Source: Ascaphus truei (Eukaryota > Chordata > Amphibia > Anura > Ascaphidae). Taken from it: a stretch of DNA of 64,000 nucleotides. Positions 32,367-43,114 of the stretch are shown one piece after another; positions within the stretch are counted from its first letter, which is position 1; the number at the start of each line of letters is the position of its first letter. The stretch covers positions 1 through 64,000 of the forward strand of contig WSYH01000854.1 in assembly GCA_036426205.1 (NCBI GenBank), written 5' to 3'. The translations under genes and the position numbers were made by a program. The notes under the pieces are model-generated. The model was given only the letters and a program-made list of their open reading frames with translations. It was not told the DNA's origin and searched no databases.

Positions 32367-35203
32367 TGTAACGGGTTTTCTGCCCCGGCCTGACCCACCC
32401 AATCTCACATTAGCCCCTGTGGTCTAACCGGTCCCCATTACAGTGTGATAGTGTCTGGTGGTGCACCTGTTGGCAACAGGACTCCTGAGTCTCCCGCATG
32501 ATGGTGTGTGGGGAGGACCCGTCCAGACAGGCAGCTGAGGTAGTGTGCGGAGTCCTACCTAGTTCCAGTGCAGCGCCTCCAACTCATCAGGGTCCCTTCG
32601 GTCACTTGGGGATGGTCCTGGCGAGGAACTCCTCTGTGGTGCTCCTCTCTGTACATTCACTCCACACATGTACACGAGAGGGTTGGTAATTAAGAGCATC
32701 TTTATTGATTGAGGTGGGCTAACTGCCCCTCGCAGTAGTTTCTCTAGCCACTCATTGTCCCTCAGTGCTTCCCTTTGAAAGGTGTAATTCTCCTTTAATA
32801 GGGATTCCCTATCCCAGCCGGGATGTCTTTACCCTGTGCCAGGTCCCTGGACACAGTCTTCCTACTCAGCTACTATAACATAACTCTACTCTTCTCAGAA
32901 CTCTGGCAGAACTAACTTTTAAAACCAGAGACATAACATAAAACACAGACAAAGCTCAGTTTTTAGCACATCTAGTGAGACTCATACACGGTACAGTGCC
33001 TAAATATATATGGATAAATATCTAATAAGTAAATGGTCTTTTAGTTTGACATTTTTGGCCAAAATTGTTGTAAGCCCCTGAGCCAACGCCAAGGCAGACC
33101 ACATATCAGGGGTCCCTAACGCTAATATAAATTCTTAATAACCTGTTTAATAACAGGAAGAATGATTTATAGTAAATCTGTCAATATTAGCTGCAAAGTT
33201 CTGTCTGACTGAAGCTTTTATTAACCTGTACATTACCAGGAAAAGCACTCTGTATTAGAGATGTCACAGCCAAACTGCAAGCAGGCAAGTTCCCCTGAGT
33301 GGAAGATGCTATGGAGTGAGCCCATAACCATTTAAATGTGGGAGGGGGTGAGCTTAAATTAAGTAGGAGGTTGCCAACCTCCAATCAGCCATGACTAGCT
33401 GGACAAGAATTGTAAAACATACTGGACACCTAACAAGCTCCTATTAAACCCCCCAAAATACCCACACATATATATAAGCATATGAGTATCAGAGGAGTGC
33501 TACTGAGCATGGCAATATGCATTAAAACAGAGACTAAACATAAACACACGACAAAGCTCAGTTTTTAGCACATCTAGTGAGACTCATACACGGTACAGTG
33601 CCTAAATATTATGGATAAATATCTAATAAGTAAATGGTCTTTTAGTTTGACATTTTGGCCAAAATGTTGTAAGCCCTGAGCCAACGCCAAGGCAGACCAC
33701 ATATCCAGGGGTCCCTAACGCTAATATAAATCTTAATAACCTGTTTAATACACAGGAAGAATGATTATAGTAAAACCACTTTAAATGGTTATGGTGCTCC
33801 ACTCCATAGCATCTTCCACTGCAGGGGAACTTGCCTGTCTTGCAGTTTGCTGTACATCTCTAATACAGAGGCTTCTGTAATTACAGGTTAATAATAGCTT
33901 CATTCAGACAGAACTTGGCAGTAATATTGACAGTTTACTATAACTCATATCTTCCTGTTATTAACAGGTTTTAAGAATTTTATTAGCGTTAGGGACCCTG
34001 ATATGTGGTCTGCCTTGGCGTTGCTCAGGGGCTTACAACAATTTTGGCCAAAAATGTCAAACTAAAGAACCATTTACTTATTAGATATTTATCCATATAT
34101 ATTTAGGCACTGTACCGTGTATGAGTCTCACTAGATGTGCTAAAAACTGAGCTTTGTCTGTGTTTTATGTTATGTCTCTGGTTTTAATGCATATTGCCTG
34201 CTTCAGTAGCACTCCTCTGATACTCATATGCTTATATATATGTTGTGGTATTTTGGGGGTTTTAATAGGAGCTTGTTAGGTGTCCAGTATGTTTTACAAT
34301 TCTGTCCAGCTAGTCATGGCTGATTGAGGTTGGCAACCTCCTACTTAATTTAAGCTCACCCCCTCCCACATTTAAATGGTTATGGGCTCACTCCATAGCA
34401 TCTTCCACTCAGGGGAACTTGCCTGCTTGCAGTTTGGCTGTGACATCTCTAATACAGAGTGCTTTTCCTGGTAATGTACAGGTTAAATAAAGCTTCAGTC
34501 AAGACAGAACTTCAGCTTAATATTGACAGATTTACTATAATCATTCTTCCTGTTATTAAACAGGTTATTAAGAATTTATATTAGCGTTAGGACCCCTGAT
34601 ATGTGGTCTGCCTTGGCGTTGGCTCAGGGGTTTACAACAATTTTGGCCAAAATGTCAAACTAAAAGACCATTAGATATTTATCAGACTGTGAATATAGTA
34701 TTTAAGCCCTCTATAATTTGGTTTGTGTGCCATTGTGCCCTGTCCACGAGAAAGGAAGACGTTGGGTAGGATTCTCTCACTAAATGTGGCTAACAACGGA
34801 GCTTTTGTCTTTGTTTTTTTTAGGTATGTCTCTGGTTTTATTTAATGCATATTGGCCATGCCATTAGCACTCCTTGATACCAATATGCTTAATATCATTG
34901 TTGGTGGGTAAATGGTTGGGGTTTAATAGGTAGCCGTGTTAGGTGCCCCGTAAAATGTTTTTAAACTAACTTTTAGAGACACAGAGCTGTGCTTAATGTA
35001 CAACTCTGGAATCTGAACAACACCCTCTGAAACATCACTACATTGAGTCAAGCATGTGAACCACGGTCCCATCCATACACAGGGCACCCCCACCAGGGTT
35101 GTGAAGGGCAACCCTTCCATATTAAACGCTGGCAATGCCCAAACTTTACCAGGCCTTACTGTCACAGAGAGAATACTGTAGCCAATTTTACATGACCGCT
35201 ACA
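32367..35203 (-). repeat. LTR, 5' copy in element orientation, interrupted
   Basis: The first part (32367-32921) is nearly identical to the left LTR. The rest (34976-35203) is more divergent, mainly by 1-bp indels. Between them lies a 2042-bp insertion flanked by AACTAACTTTTA. Confidence 0.85.
32922..34963. mobile_element. Inverted and tandem array of the ~0.6-kb unit
   Basis: The 12-bp duplication AACTAACTTTTA (32910-32921, 34964-34975) shows a single insertion. From 32922 to ~33775 the unit runs on the minus strand for ~1.4 periods (AAACCAGAGACATAAC repeats near 32922 and ~33530). It then flips near 33776-33790 (CCACTTTAAATGG) and runs ~1.8 periods on the + strand. The family is unrecognised and it is the same unit as 15425-25012. 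Confidence 0.72.
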
Positions 35204-35262
35204 CCTACTACGAAGAAGAAGCAGGCACACACGGGTCCTTCCTCAAAGGATGTTTTATATGT

Positions 35263-35319
35263 GCCATAAAGTCCCAACGTTTCGGCAGTCAAATAACTGC
35301 CTTTCTCAAAGGTGAAGGC
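35263..35319 (-). ncRNA. Hammerhead-like motif, left arm
   Basis: This is the inverted copy of the right-arm motif: minus-strand core TTGAGAA, stem II GGCAGT/ACTGCC with loop TATTTG, GAAACGTT, and GCC/GGC flanks. There is one extra T before the core. Confidence 0.58.
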
Positions 35320-35371
35320 CTTCACCTTGAGAAAGGCAGTATTTGACTGCCGAAACGTTGGACTTTATGGC
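35318..35371 (+). ncRNA. Hammerhead-like motif, right arm
   Basis: GCC (35318-35320), TTCA, CC, core TTGAGAA (35327-35333), one A, a 6-bp stem II GGCAGT/ACTGCC with an ATTTG loop, GAAA (35352-35355), CGU, a U cleavage position, GG, ACTTTAT, then GGC (35369-35371). GCC/GGC and CC/GG would form stem I. C3-G8 is replaced by U3-A8. Stem III (AC/GU with no loop) could only form between two molecules. Confidence 0.62.
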
Positions 35372-36236
35372 ATATTAAACCTCCTTTTGAGTAGGACGTG
35401 TACCTGCTTCTTCTTCTTTGTACTGGAACATTTGGGACTACAGGAGCTCTCCAGGACCAGCGCACCGGCAGCTAAGTACCCCACCTCTATTACCATTGAT
35501 ATTGAGTGCGTGTCTCATCCTCTGTCTTTTTTCCTACATAACATAGCAAAGATACACCCTTTCCTCTGTCATTCTACTGCTAAAAATCTAACTTAGGCCC
35601 TCATTCTCTCCCGTCTGACTATTGTAACCTTCTTGCCTCTGACCTATCTCCCCTACAATCTATCTTAAATGCTGCTGCTAGAATCACTTTACTCTCTCCT
35701 AAATTTGTCTCGGCATCTATTCTGCTGAAATCCCTCTCCTATACAAAATCCCTATCAAATCACACATTACACACAACATTCTCCTCACTTTTAAGGTTAT
35801 ACACTCTTGTGTCCCTCTTTACATCTCAGCCCTAATTTCTCACAATACACTGTTCCAACATGTGCGTTCTGCTCATGGATGTCTGCCACGCAATATCTGA
35901 CTAGCACCCTCTTTATCCACCTTTAAGACACATCTTAAAATACAACTTTCTACTAAACCATATGGTTAGCTCCATGGCTCATACTATACACCTCATACAT
36001 CGACCGTGACTCCTTGAACTTATCAGAACACTCTCCTACTGTAACCGTACGTTATTTATAAGTACCATTTAGATTGTGAGTGCTTTGGGGCAGGGACTCT
36101 TTTTTCCTAATGTTACACTTATGTATCATGCTTTTATTCCTTTATGTGCTGTATTATTATGTCACATGAATAACTGCTGTGAAGTGCTATGTACATACAA
36201 TAAATTTCACTATACAGTATAAATAAAGATATGCAA

Positions 36237-37920
36237 ACATACATACATATATACCATACATACATACATAAAAAGCAAATAGTGACACACTACGAGGGCT
36301 CATTTGCATGGCATTACCCATAATCCCTGGCTGCAGTGGAAGCATTGTATGCTGAGTAACTATATCAAGTTTGTGAACGTTCTTACCAGTGTTTTTTTTT
36401 TATTATCATTTATCATCATCAGAAGTGCTACTAATTCCCTACTGTTACTGTATGCTATTAGTAACGAGCGGGACGTGAACTGTTTGCGTGTGTAGCCCTG
36501 CTCCCCCCCCCCCCCTCTGGGAGATCTTGCCTAAGCTACAGGTGTTGTGGTGCTTGTTACCTGTGAGTGTCCAGGAAAGATGAGCGTCTGCTATGGTAAG
36601 GGAAACAGGACAGGCTTTTGTCCTTATTTTGGCCTTCATGTTTTTTTCATGGTGTAAGCACCTCCAGTCACAGCAGGCTCCAGGGTTCCTGGAGACAGTT
36701 CCCATCATGACAGACTTCTTGCATACCCATACCCAATAGACTGTTACTTAGGCAGGGGTATATAAAAAGGATTCTTTATTGAAGCAGCCACTGAAGTTGA
36801 TATTATAGCGTATGCATCATATTTTAGAATGGGTTTCAGACCTCTGGATAGTGCTGGCCTTCTTCCTATATTGAGGCCTTGTGCTTTGCACAGATCTTAG
36901 GCTGTACTCAGCTCCAGGAGGAGCTAAGGCATGTCTAAACCCCAGGAGGTGCTGAGCTGGGCTGTAGCTTCTCTGAAAAATATGACTTTCTTTATTAACA
37001 TAGAATTTCAAATTCAATAATTACATTTCTCCTGAACCAGACTTCGATGTGCTGAGCAAATGATACTGTAAGTATTACATTTTACAAAAGAAATACATAC
37101 ACACAGTCTGGGCGACATCTCTGAGAGCATGGTATCTTTGGCTCATAGCCAAACAACACCTGCTAGTGAGATCATCATAAACAAGACAGAAATCAATGCT
37201 GCGATAAATGCTCCTTAGTAATAAACATCTATAGTACTGTACATGACAGCATTGGTGATTGACTATCATAAACAAAATCATAGAGCCAAACAGCTACATC
37301 CTCTTCCACCTCTCTGAACCTCATCTGACATATCTCAGACCACACCACCTGAACAGTTTGCTCCACCAAGGGTATTTCCCCTCTGAAATCGTCAAAGGAC
37401 AAGCCTCCGCCTGCCAGCTCCAGCATGGAAAAATACATATTTTGTGAATGTATTATTGTTTTGTATGTATTTGATTTGTTCGGACAATGCCAGTCATATT
37501 CTCTTATGAAACATGATTAACATTTATGTATATAGATGCTTAACAAAAAGATAATGTTTAATGATTATGTGTGACTTCTTAAAATTGTCTATATTGATGG
37601 GTTTAATATGACATCCCATGAAAACATATGTTTAGTGAATGTAAGTTTTTTCATTGTAAGGTGCATACAATATACCATATGCAGTATGGCATTTATATGG
37701 TGTTATTATTACACTGATAGCATTAGACATGCTGACATACTGTAGAGAGAGAGATGCAAAATGTTTGCAAACAAAATTACAAAGTTGGCCAAAAAGATTT
37801 GCATTGTCATATTATTCTTATGTGCAAGGTCTATGACCAATGTACAAGTCATTGTTTTTATACAATTGTAGGTTAAAGATGTAAAATTCTGGGCACTATT
37901 GAAATCCCTACTCTCTGATA
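36237..37920. other. CATA microsatellite, C run, otherwise no gene
   Basis: (CATA)n lies at 36238-36272 and a run of C at 36504-36517. A segment at 36829-36960 repeats at 39993-40110 in the same orientation (GAATGGGT..CAGAC, TGCACAGATCTT, CCAGGAGG). It could be ends of one old element; I cannot classify it. Confidence 0.45.
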
Positions 37921-38282
37921 AAATTCCGGGCATTATTCATTCAGTAATGGCCGGAATTTTTGGCAACCTGCCAATTCACCTTTCAGAGATGTAGGGGGAG
38001 TGCTGTGAATTTGAAATTAAAATATCTCTCTCTCTTTCTCTCTCTTCCCCCTCATCTCTATCTAACATCCCCTCACCTCTCTCCCCCTCTCCACCCCCCA
38101 CCTCTCTCCCCCTCACCTCTCTATTTATGAAAAAAGACTACATTTTGCCAATAATAGTAATAATCCCCTCAGAACAGGGCATTATTGGGTGGGTTAAAGC
38201 CCCTCAACTTCGCCTCAGGCCTTCAATTCTTCCAGCCAGGGCATTATTGGCCAGTAAAGCCCTGTTCTGAGGGGATTATTAC
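37921..38282. repeat. Two hairpin-forming inverted repeats
   Basis: AAATTCCGGGCATTA (37921-37935) pairs with 37945-37959 (14 of 15). A perfect 24-bp pair lies at 38157-38180 and 38259-38282 (core CCCCTCAGAACAGGGC). Both contain GGGCATTATTG-type words, so they may belong to one small element. CT-rich simple sequence lies between (38022-38120). Confidence 0.7.
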
Positions 38283-39094
38283 TTAATTAAAATATTTTTT
38301 TTGTGAAATGTAAAAAAAAAATTGGTAAAACGGGTAACATCCTTTTTCATTTAAAAAATTCCACAAATTTGCTACATTTACGTAAAATTTGCTACACTCA
38401 AGGAACACTTTTCGACCAACTGAACTTGTTCAGAACTTTTATATACATTAATGAAGAGCACTATGGGACTATTATTAGCCATATTAAATCAAAAAGCCAG
38501 TATTTTGATAAAATGTCAGGCTATCATGGAATCTGAAAATAAAAGAGACAGTGGCTCCTGCAATAAACATGAACAAAGAACAGTGGCATGTTTGACAGGT
38601 TAAATGTAGCTGTTAAAAACCTTTAAAAAAAATCTGATGTATAAGTATTTTTTAAAAGCTTTAATTCATCGAACCTATAAACAGAGAAATATAAGTATTT
38701 TTTTACAAAATACAAATAAGGTAAAAAGTCCCTTTAAGAGTGAGTAATTGAATATTTATAATGAAGACAGTTTACTAGAGCTTGATTTTAGGGATACTTT
38801 AGCAATCCATAATGTGCAGAGGGCTACATGTGTCATTTAGGCATCGCCTGCAGAAAGCAATTGTACAGGGAACAGGTTGTGTTTTTTGTGGCATAATTGG
38901 AACAATCACCAGACACTTACTTTGCTCCAACCACTGGCTTCCTTAAAATGTGATAATACACACACAATAATATAAAGAGCATAACGTATTTTATCCATAA
39001 TACCAAATAACTTATTCAAAAGGACAAATAACACTATAATTTTAAATACTTAACATTTAATTACACGAAGTCACTACCCTGACTATTTTGCCCC
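38283..39094. other. No gene seen
   Basis: AT-rich sequence. A 77-codon frame at 38303 has no recognisable domain. Confidence 0.4.
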
Positions 39095-39145
39095 AGCCAT
39101 TTCACTGAGGAAGAACTTTGTGAAACGTGTAGAGTCACTGATCAA
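39095..39145 (+). ncRNA. Hammerhead-like relic
   Basis: Core CTGAGGA (39105-39111) is canonical. After a poorly paired AGAACTTTGT comes GAAA (39122-39125), stem III A-C-GU-G-U and a UA cleavage site at 39131. Stem II is degraded and stem I is not convincing. Confidence 0.4.
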
Positions 39146-41041
39146 GGTACCAGTTGGGAGTGAGGAGACCAGATCGGAGCAGAAAAATAATGAGACCAGA
39201 AGCTGACGTGGATGGTCTGCAGATGGCTACAATATTATTCTGTCCTCCTCCTGGCAGCAATGCCTAGTGAGAGTAGGGTTGCCAGGAGTAATCATGGGTT
39301 TTCCCCACTCATTGCAGTGCAGTGAGTCAGAGAATGTAGTGTCATCAGGCCTTGTGTCCAATTAGAGGCACAGGAGTGGTGCTTACTGGATCTGGACCTA
39401 ATGCATTGTACTTCCTGATTTAGCTAGTCTGCCTCTACTGGGAGAGAGGCAAGGTTTACCCAACTAATCTGTCAGGGCTCTGGCAGTTTGAGGCCCTCCC
39501 TCCAGGGAGAGGTGGGGAACCATACCTCCTATCCCACCAGAGGATAAGGGAAGAGCAAGGACCAGTCTTGGTGCCCTTTGACTGGGAGGGGATCCAGGGA
39601 CATCCTGAGGGTTGATACCCTAACAACTGCTATCAATCTGTGGCTGCTGAATACAGAAATACCCAAAAAAAGCATCCTGAGTTTTATAATACCTCCTGCC
39701 TGAGAGTGAAGTCTATTGGGAGGATGGGGACGAGATTCTTTTGCAGAGACTTCTCCCCATACATCTGTGGGCTGCACGAGATGGAGGTGCTGCACCTGTG
39801 AGTAAAATTTGGGCAAGACCCCAGAAGCCTGTCCTGTCATTCTCCTACAACACCATGAGGGAGACCCAGGGACCCCCGTTACCAGCAGGTATGCACGACA
39901 CTACAGTAAGTCATGTAACTGGAGTGAGTTTCCCACAGAGAGACCCTTGGCGAGTCTGGGTGGGAGGAACAGGGTTACACTTGTATTGCAGAATGGGTCC
40001 CAGACCCCTGGATAGTGCGGCCCTTTTTGCAATGTTGAGGCCTAGTGCTCTGCACAGATCTTGACTGTATCTCTCTACCCCAGGAGGGGAAGAGCTCCAC
40101 TCCTTACCCCAGGAGGGGAAGGACTGGACTGAAACAATTTAGACACTTCCTCTCTAAGGCTCAGAGGGGGAGGACACATTGTCTGCACCATGATTGGTTG
40201 TACATGGACTCCCATTCACCTCCACCTCTGTCACTCAGAGAGGCAGCATGAGGGGTAAACCCACAGGATAGCATGTCACTGTCTGTAGTTATCAGAACTT
40301 ACGTGACAGGAAGGCAGAAAATTAGTCAGGACCAGCCATGGCTATATATTACAGTTCAAATATTAAAACATCACAAACTGTAGAATAGTGTACAGGTATA
40401 CAGTGTAAAAGATCATATATATATGCATGTGCAGTCCTGGGCGTCCTTGCGATCCAGTCAGCTGAATTTCCAAGTGCTGGCATCTGATCTATGCAGGAGC
40501 AGAGGACGTGGCGGCACTGAAAGGTACAGAGATATGGCACCAGCTCCTGACAGAAGTTGGTTGTGGCTACGAGCTGTTCTGGTGTACCTTGCCTATCTTT
40601 GACTCCCCAACCCCCGTAGATGGCCACACATAGAGATTTCTCTCCCACGTATGGTTGCCTTTTTTAATCTGGTAAGTGCATTTCCTTTGGGCTGCAATTT
40701 TTTAATACATGCACTCTATTGTTTAAACAGTTAACTGCTATGGAGCTTGCGCTTCTGTTTGTTTTTTGTTCTTAGATTCATAGTGGTTGGCTATACCACT
40801 TTTATCTGAACCTGCAATACGCTCCCTGGATCTTCTTTTGGGACTCTTACCTCTCTGGATTTTATTGCCAAAAGTGGAACATTCATATTGAACTTATCCT
40901 TTATCACAATCATGTTATGGTTTGTTATAATTGATTATAATTAAGTCATTTTATTAGTTATAATATATTTTAATAATTTATATTATCACTTATATCCACC
41001 TGAGCGCTACATATTTTTGTATTGTTCCTTTGTTATAGATA
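39146..41041. other. Mostly unassigned; PLE-like 3' end near 41000
   Basis: GAGCGCTACATATTTTTGT (41002-41020) matches the terminal words of PLE2 (minus, 22405-22428) and of the palindromic insertion ending at 13138. Together with the hammerhead relic at 39105 it suggests a decayed PLE copy on the + strand; no RT is readable. Confidence 0.35.
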
Positions 41042-42516
41042 CAGGTAAACCCCGTTATAGCGCGGTCCTCGGGGTCCACCCCGAGACCACCGCGTTAGTA
41101 ACGGGGTCGCGCTAATTAAAAAAAAAAAATGGCCGCCGCGCGCCTGATAGGGAGGGAGGGAGGGAGTGAGGAGGGAAGGAAGGAAGGAAGGTGGCCGGAA
41201 GCCCTACACGTCCCCTAGCAACGGCGAGTCCAGCCGCAACCTGCTCCTTACCTATCACCACCGGCATCCATTTCTTCCCCCCCAGGCCCCCACACCTACC
41301 CCCCCTCTTCGGCATATCCCACGTGGCCCTCCGAGTCCCAGCCTGTTCCTCACTCACCCCCCCTCCTCCCAACCCCCCCACTCCTCCCGACACCCGCCCC
41401 TCCTGATTTTGGCACCAAAGTTGAAGTGGCGGAGGAGACACGCGGTGAGTCTGTGTGGCGGAGGTGTATTGGATTCAGACACGGAGGACAGCTGCAGGCA
41501 GAGTTTGTCGTGGATGTGGTGTGGGCTACCGACTGGAGGATAGGAGATCTTGGGGAGAGTTGGAGTTGGAGTGCGCGACTGCTGTGAAACATTGTGTGCC
41601 AGAAGAGGTAACCAAACAGATAAGAAGAGCGGCAAGACTTCCATACTGGTGCAGAGAGTGTGCTGTGAGTGCTGTGTGCTGTGAGAGCTGTGTGCTGTGA
41701 GTGCCTGTTTAGGAGCTTGTGCTTGTTAGAGTGTTCTGTTAGTGCTGTGTTCTGTGAGAGCTTGTTGTGCCTGTGAGAGTGTGCTGTGAGTTGCCTGTGA
41801 GAGCTGGGTTGTGCTGTGAGAGTGTGCTTGGTGATGCTGATTGGTGGCTGTGAGAGCTTGGTGTGCTGTGAAGTGTGCCTGTGCGTAGCTGTTTGGGCTG
41901 TGAGCGCTTGTTGTCCTTTGAGAGTGTTGCTGGACGTTCTGTGGTGCTGTGATAGCTGGGTGCTGTGAGAGCTGTGGTGCTGTGCGATGCTGAGTGTGTG
42001 AGAGCTGAGTGCCTGTGAGAGTGTGTTGCAGTGTGCAGTGGTGCAAGTGTGCAGTGAGCAGTTGGGGTGCAGTGAGCAGTGTTGGTGCGTGAGCAGTGTG
42101 TGCATGAGCCGTTTGTGCAGTGAGGCAGTATGTGCAGTGAAGGCATTGTGGTCAGTGAGCATTGTTTGTGGCAGTGTGATTGTGAGCAGTGTGTTGCAGT
42201 GATGTGTGATTGAGCAGATTTAGTGGTGCAGTGAGCAGCCCTGGTTGTCAGTGTGCAGTGTGTGCCTATGGCGGTGGTGTGTCAGTGGGAGAGTGGTGTG
42301 TTGTGCAGTTTGCAGTGAGCGAAGTGTGTGCAGTAGCAGTGTTGTGCAGTAGGAGTGTGTCAGTGAGAGTGGGTTGTCAGGTGTGTTCAGTCGGTGTGCT
42401 AGTGTTCAAAATGTATTTATTTATTATTTTTTAAAAGACGGAGCCACGGAAAAACGCGTTATAACCATTCGAATCCATGATTAATAACAGTTAGCGCTTA
42501 TAACGGGTTTTACCTG
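41042..42516. mobile_element. Tigger-like element filled with minisatellite
   Basis: The ends CAGGTAAACCCCGTTATAGC and (inverted) CAGGTAAAACCCGTTATAAGC are flanked by TA (41040-41041, 42517-42518). From ~41640 to ~42400 the interior is a degenerate array of GTGCAGTGAGCAGTGTGTG-like units. There is no transposase; the many frames here (up to 270 codons) follow the array and GC-rich ends. Confidence 0.75.
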
Positions 42517-42527
42517 TATAGATATTA

Positions 42528-43114
42528 TGTGATGCCGTCACTGCCCTCTAAAGGCAAAGAACGAAGCGGGCATTGTGGGATTTACAGTGCGTCTCATAGA
42601 GTTTAATCCTTCTGAAAGGTTGCTGTTTCAGCTGCCGGAGTATTATGAGTCCTAATTAGCCCTAGCCTGTATAGTCCAGGAAGTGAATACAGACTGATTC
42701 CCCCCCCCCCCCATGCTGGACCCAGACGACACAACCCTGTAATGAGTTAGTACGTAGAGGAGAGAGGATGAGAGGACCTTCTGCTGCTTATACTGATCTG
42801 AAGTCACACAACAGACAGCCCGATGATAGACTCGAAGGGGACCTAGCTGCAGGTACACTGGTAAGTTGGGGGAAAAAACAGAAAGTTTGTAGTCTCCACC
42901 CGATTAAGTTAGGGACTAAGCAGTAGTGTAGTCAGTACAGTATCTCTGGAAGGGAGTTGGTTTAGGGTCTTTGGTTTGTTTTGTTGTGTGGTATTGAGTT
43001 AACACTGTACTGCTTTTGTACCCTGTAAAAAAAAACTGCTTATAAAGTTTTAACGAGTGGTTTCCTTAGCCCTTTGATCTGGACATAAAAAGATCTGATG
43101 CGGAGTGAGACTCA
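42528..43114 (+). repeat. LTR A of a + strand LTR element
   Basis: It starts TGTGATGCCG and ends near GACTCA at 43114, where TGGTGGAG (primer-site-like) follows. It matches LTRs at 46252-46832 and 52415-52932 with many 1-bp indels. The words TGCACTT..., CTGCAGGTACACTGG and CTTTGATCTGGACA are shared. Confidence 0.65.

Larger units (their letters stand above)
27905..35203 (-). mobile_element. Non-canonical LTR retrotransposon without pol
   Basis: Two LTRs start TGTAACGGG and end GCTACA: 27905-28675 and 32367-35203, the latter interrupted at 32922-34963. CCTA flanks both outer ends (27901-27904, 35204-35207). Orientation is minus: a polypurine tract lies next to the left LTR, a primer-site-like leader (TTTGGAGGCGAGCGGC) follows the right LTR, and the only long frame is on the minus strand. 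The 3.7-kb interior has no protease, RT, RNase H or integrase motif that I can find, so it probably depends on another element. Confidence 0.82.
35208..35521. mobile_element. Palindromic element with head-to-head hammerhead-like cores
   Basis: Arms of ~110 bp (35208-35317 and 35318-35428) are inverted copies centred on AAGGCCTT, followed by a ~90-bp unique tail. CTGTCCTTTTTTCCTA (27889-27904) and CTGTCTTTTTTCCTA (35522-35536) flank the element plus the LTR insertion, so this ~315-bp element entered the L2 first with a 15-16-bp duplication and the LTR element then hit its left junction. Confidence 0.72.
26905..36236 (+). pseudogene. L2-type LINE reverse transcriptase, in three pieces
   Basis: Piece 1 (26905-27006) reads DTFETGDHPFLLHILHTFGI, the L2/CR1 motif A region. 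Piece 2 (27409-27904) continues with RALSWISS and the YADDT catalytic motif (CHIYADDTYIYFS, ~27596-27640). Piece 3 (35537-36236) holds the C-terminal ALILSRLDYCN...NAAARITL segment and a 3' tail ending near AATAAA-like and CATA repeats. Stops and frame changes occur in all pieces, for example after KMKILIL. A MITE separates pieces 1 and 2; an LTR element plus a palindromic element separate 2 and 3. The element copied its own RNA at target nicks when active. Confidence 0.82.

Noticed and set aside
41350..42162. 270-codon minus-strand frame
   Set aside because: It lies over the minisatellite and GC-rich end of a MITE-like element; no domain.
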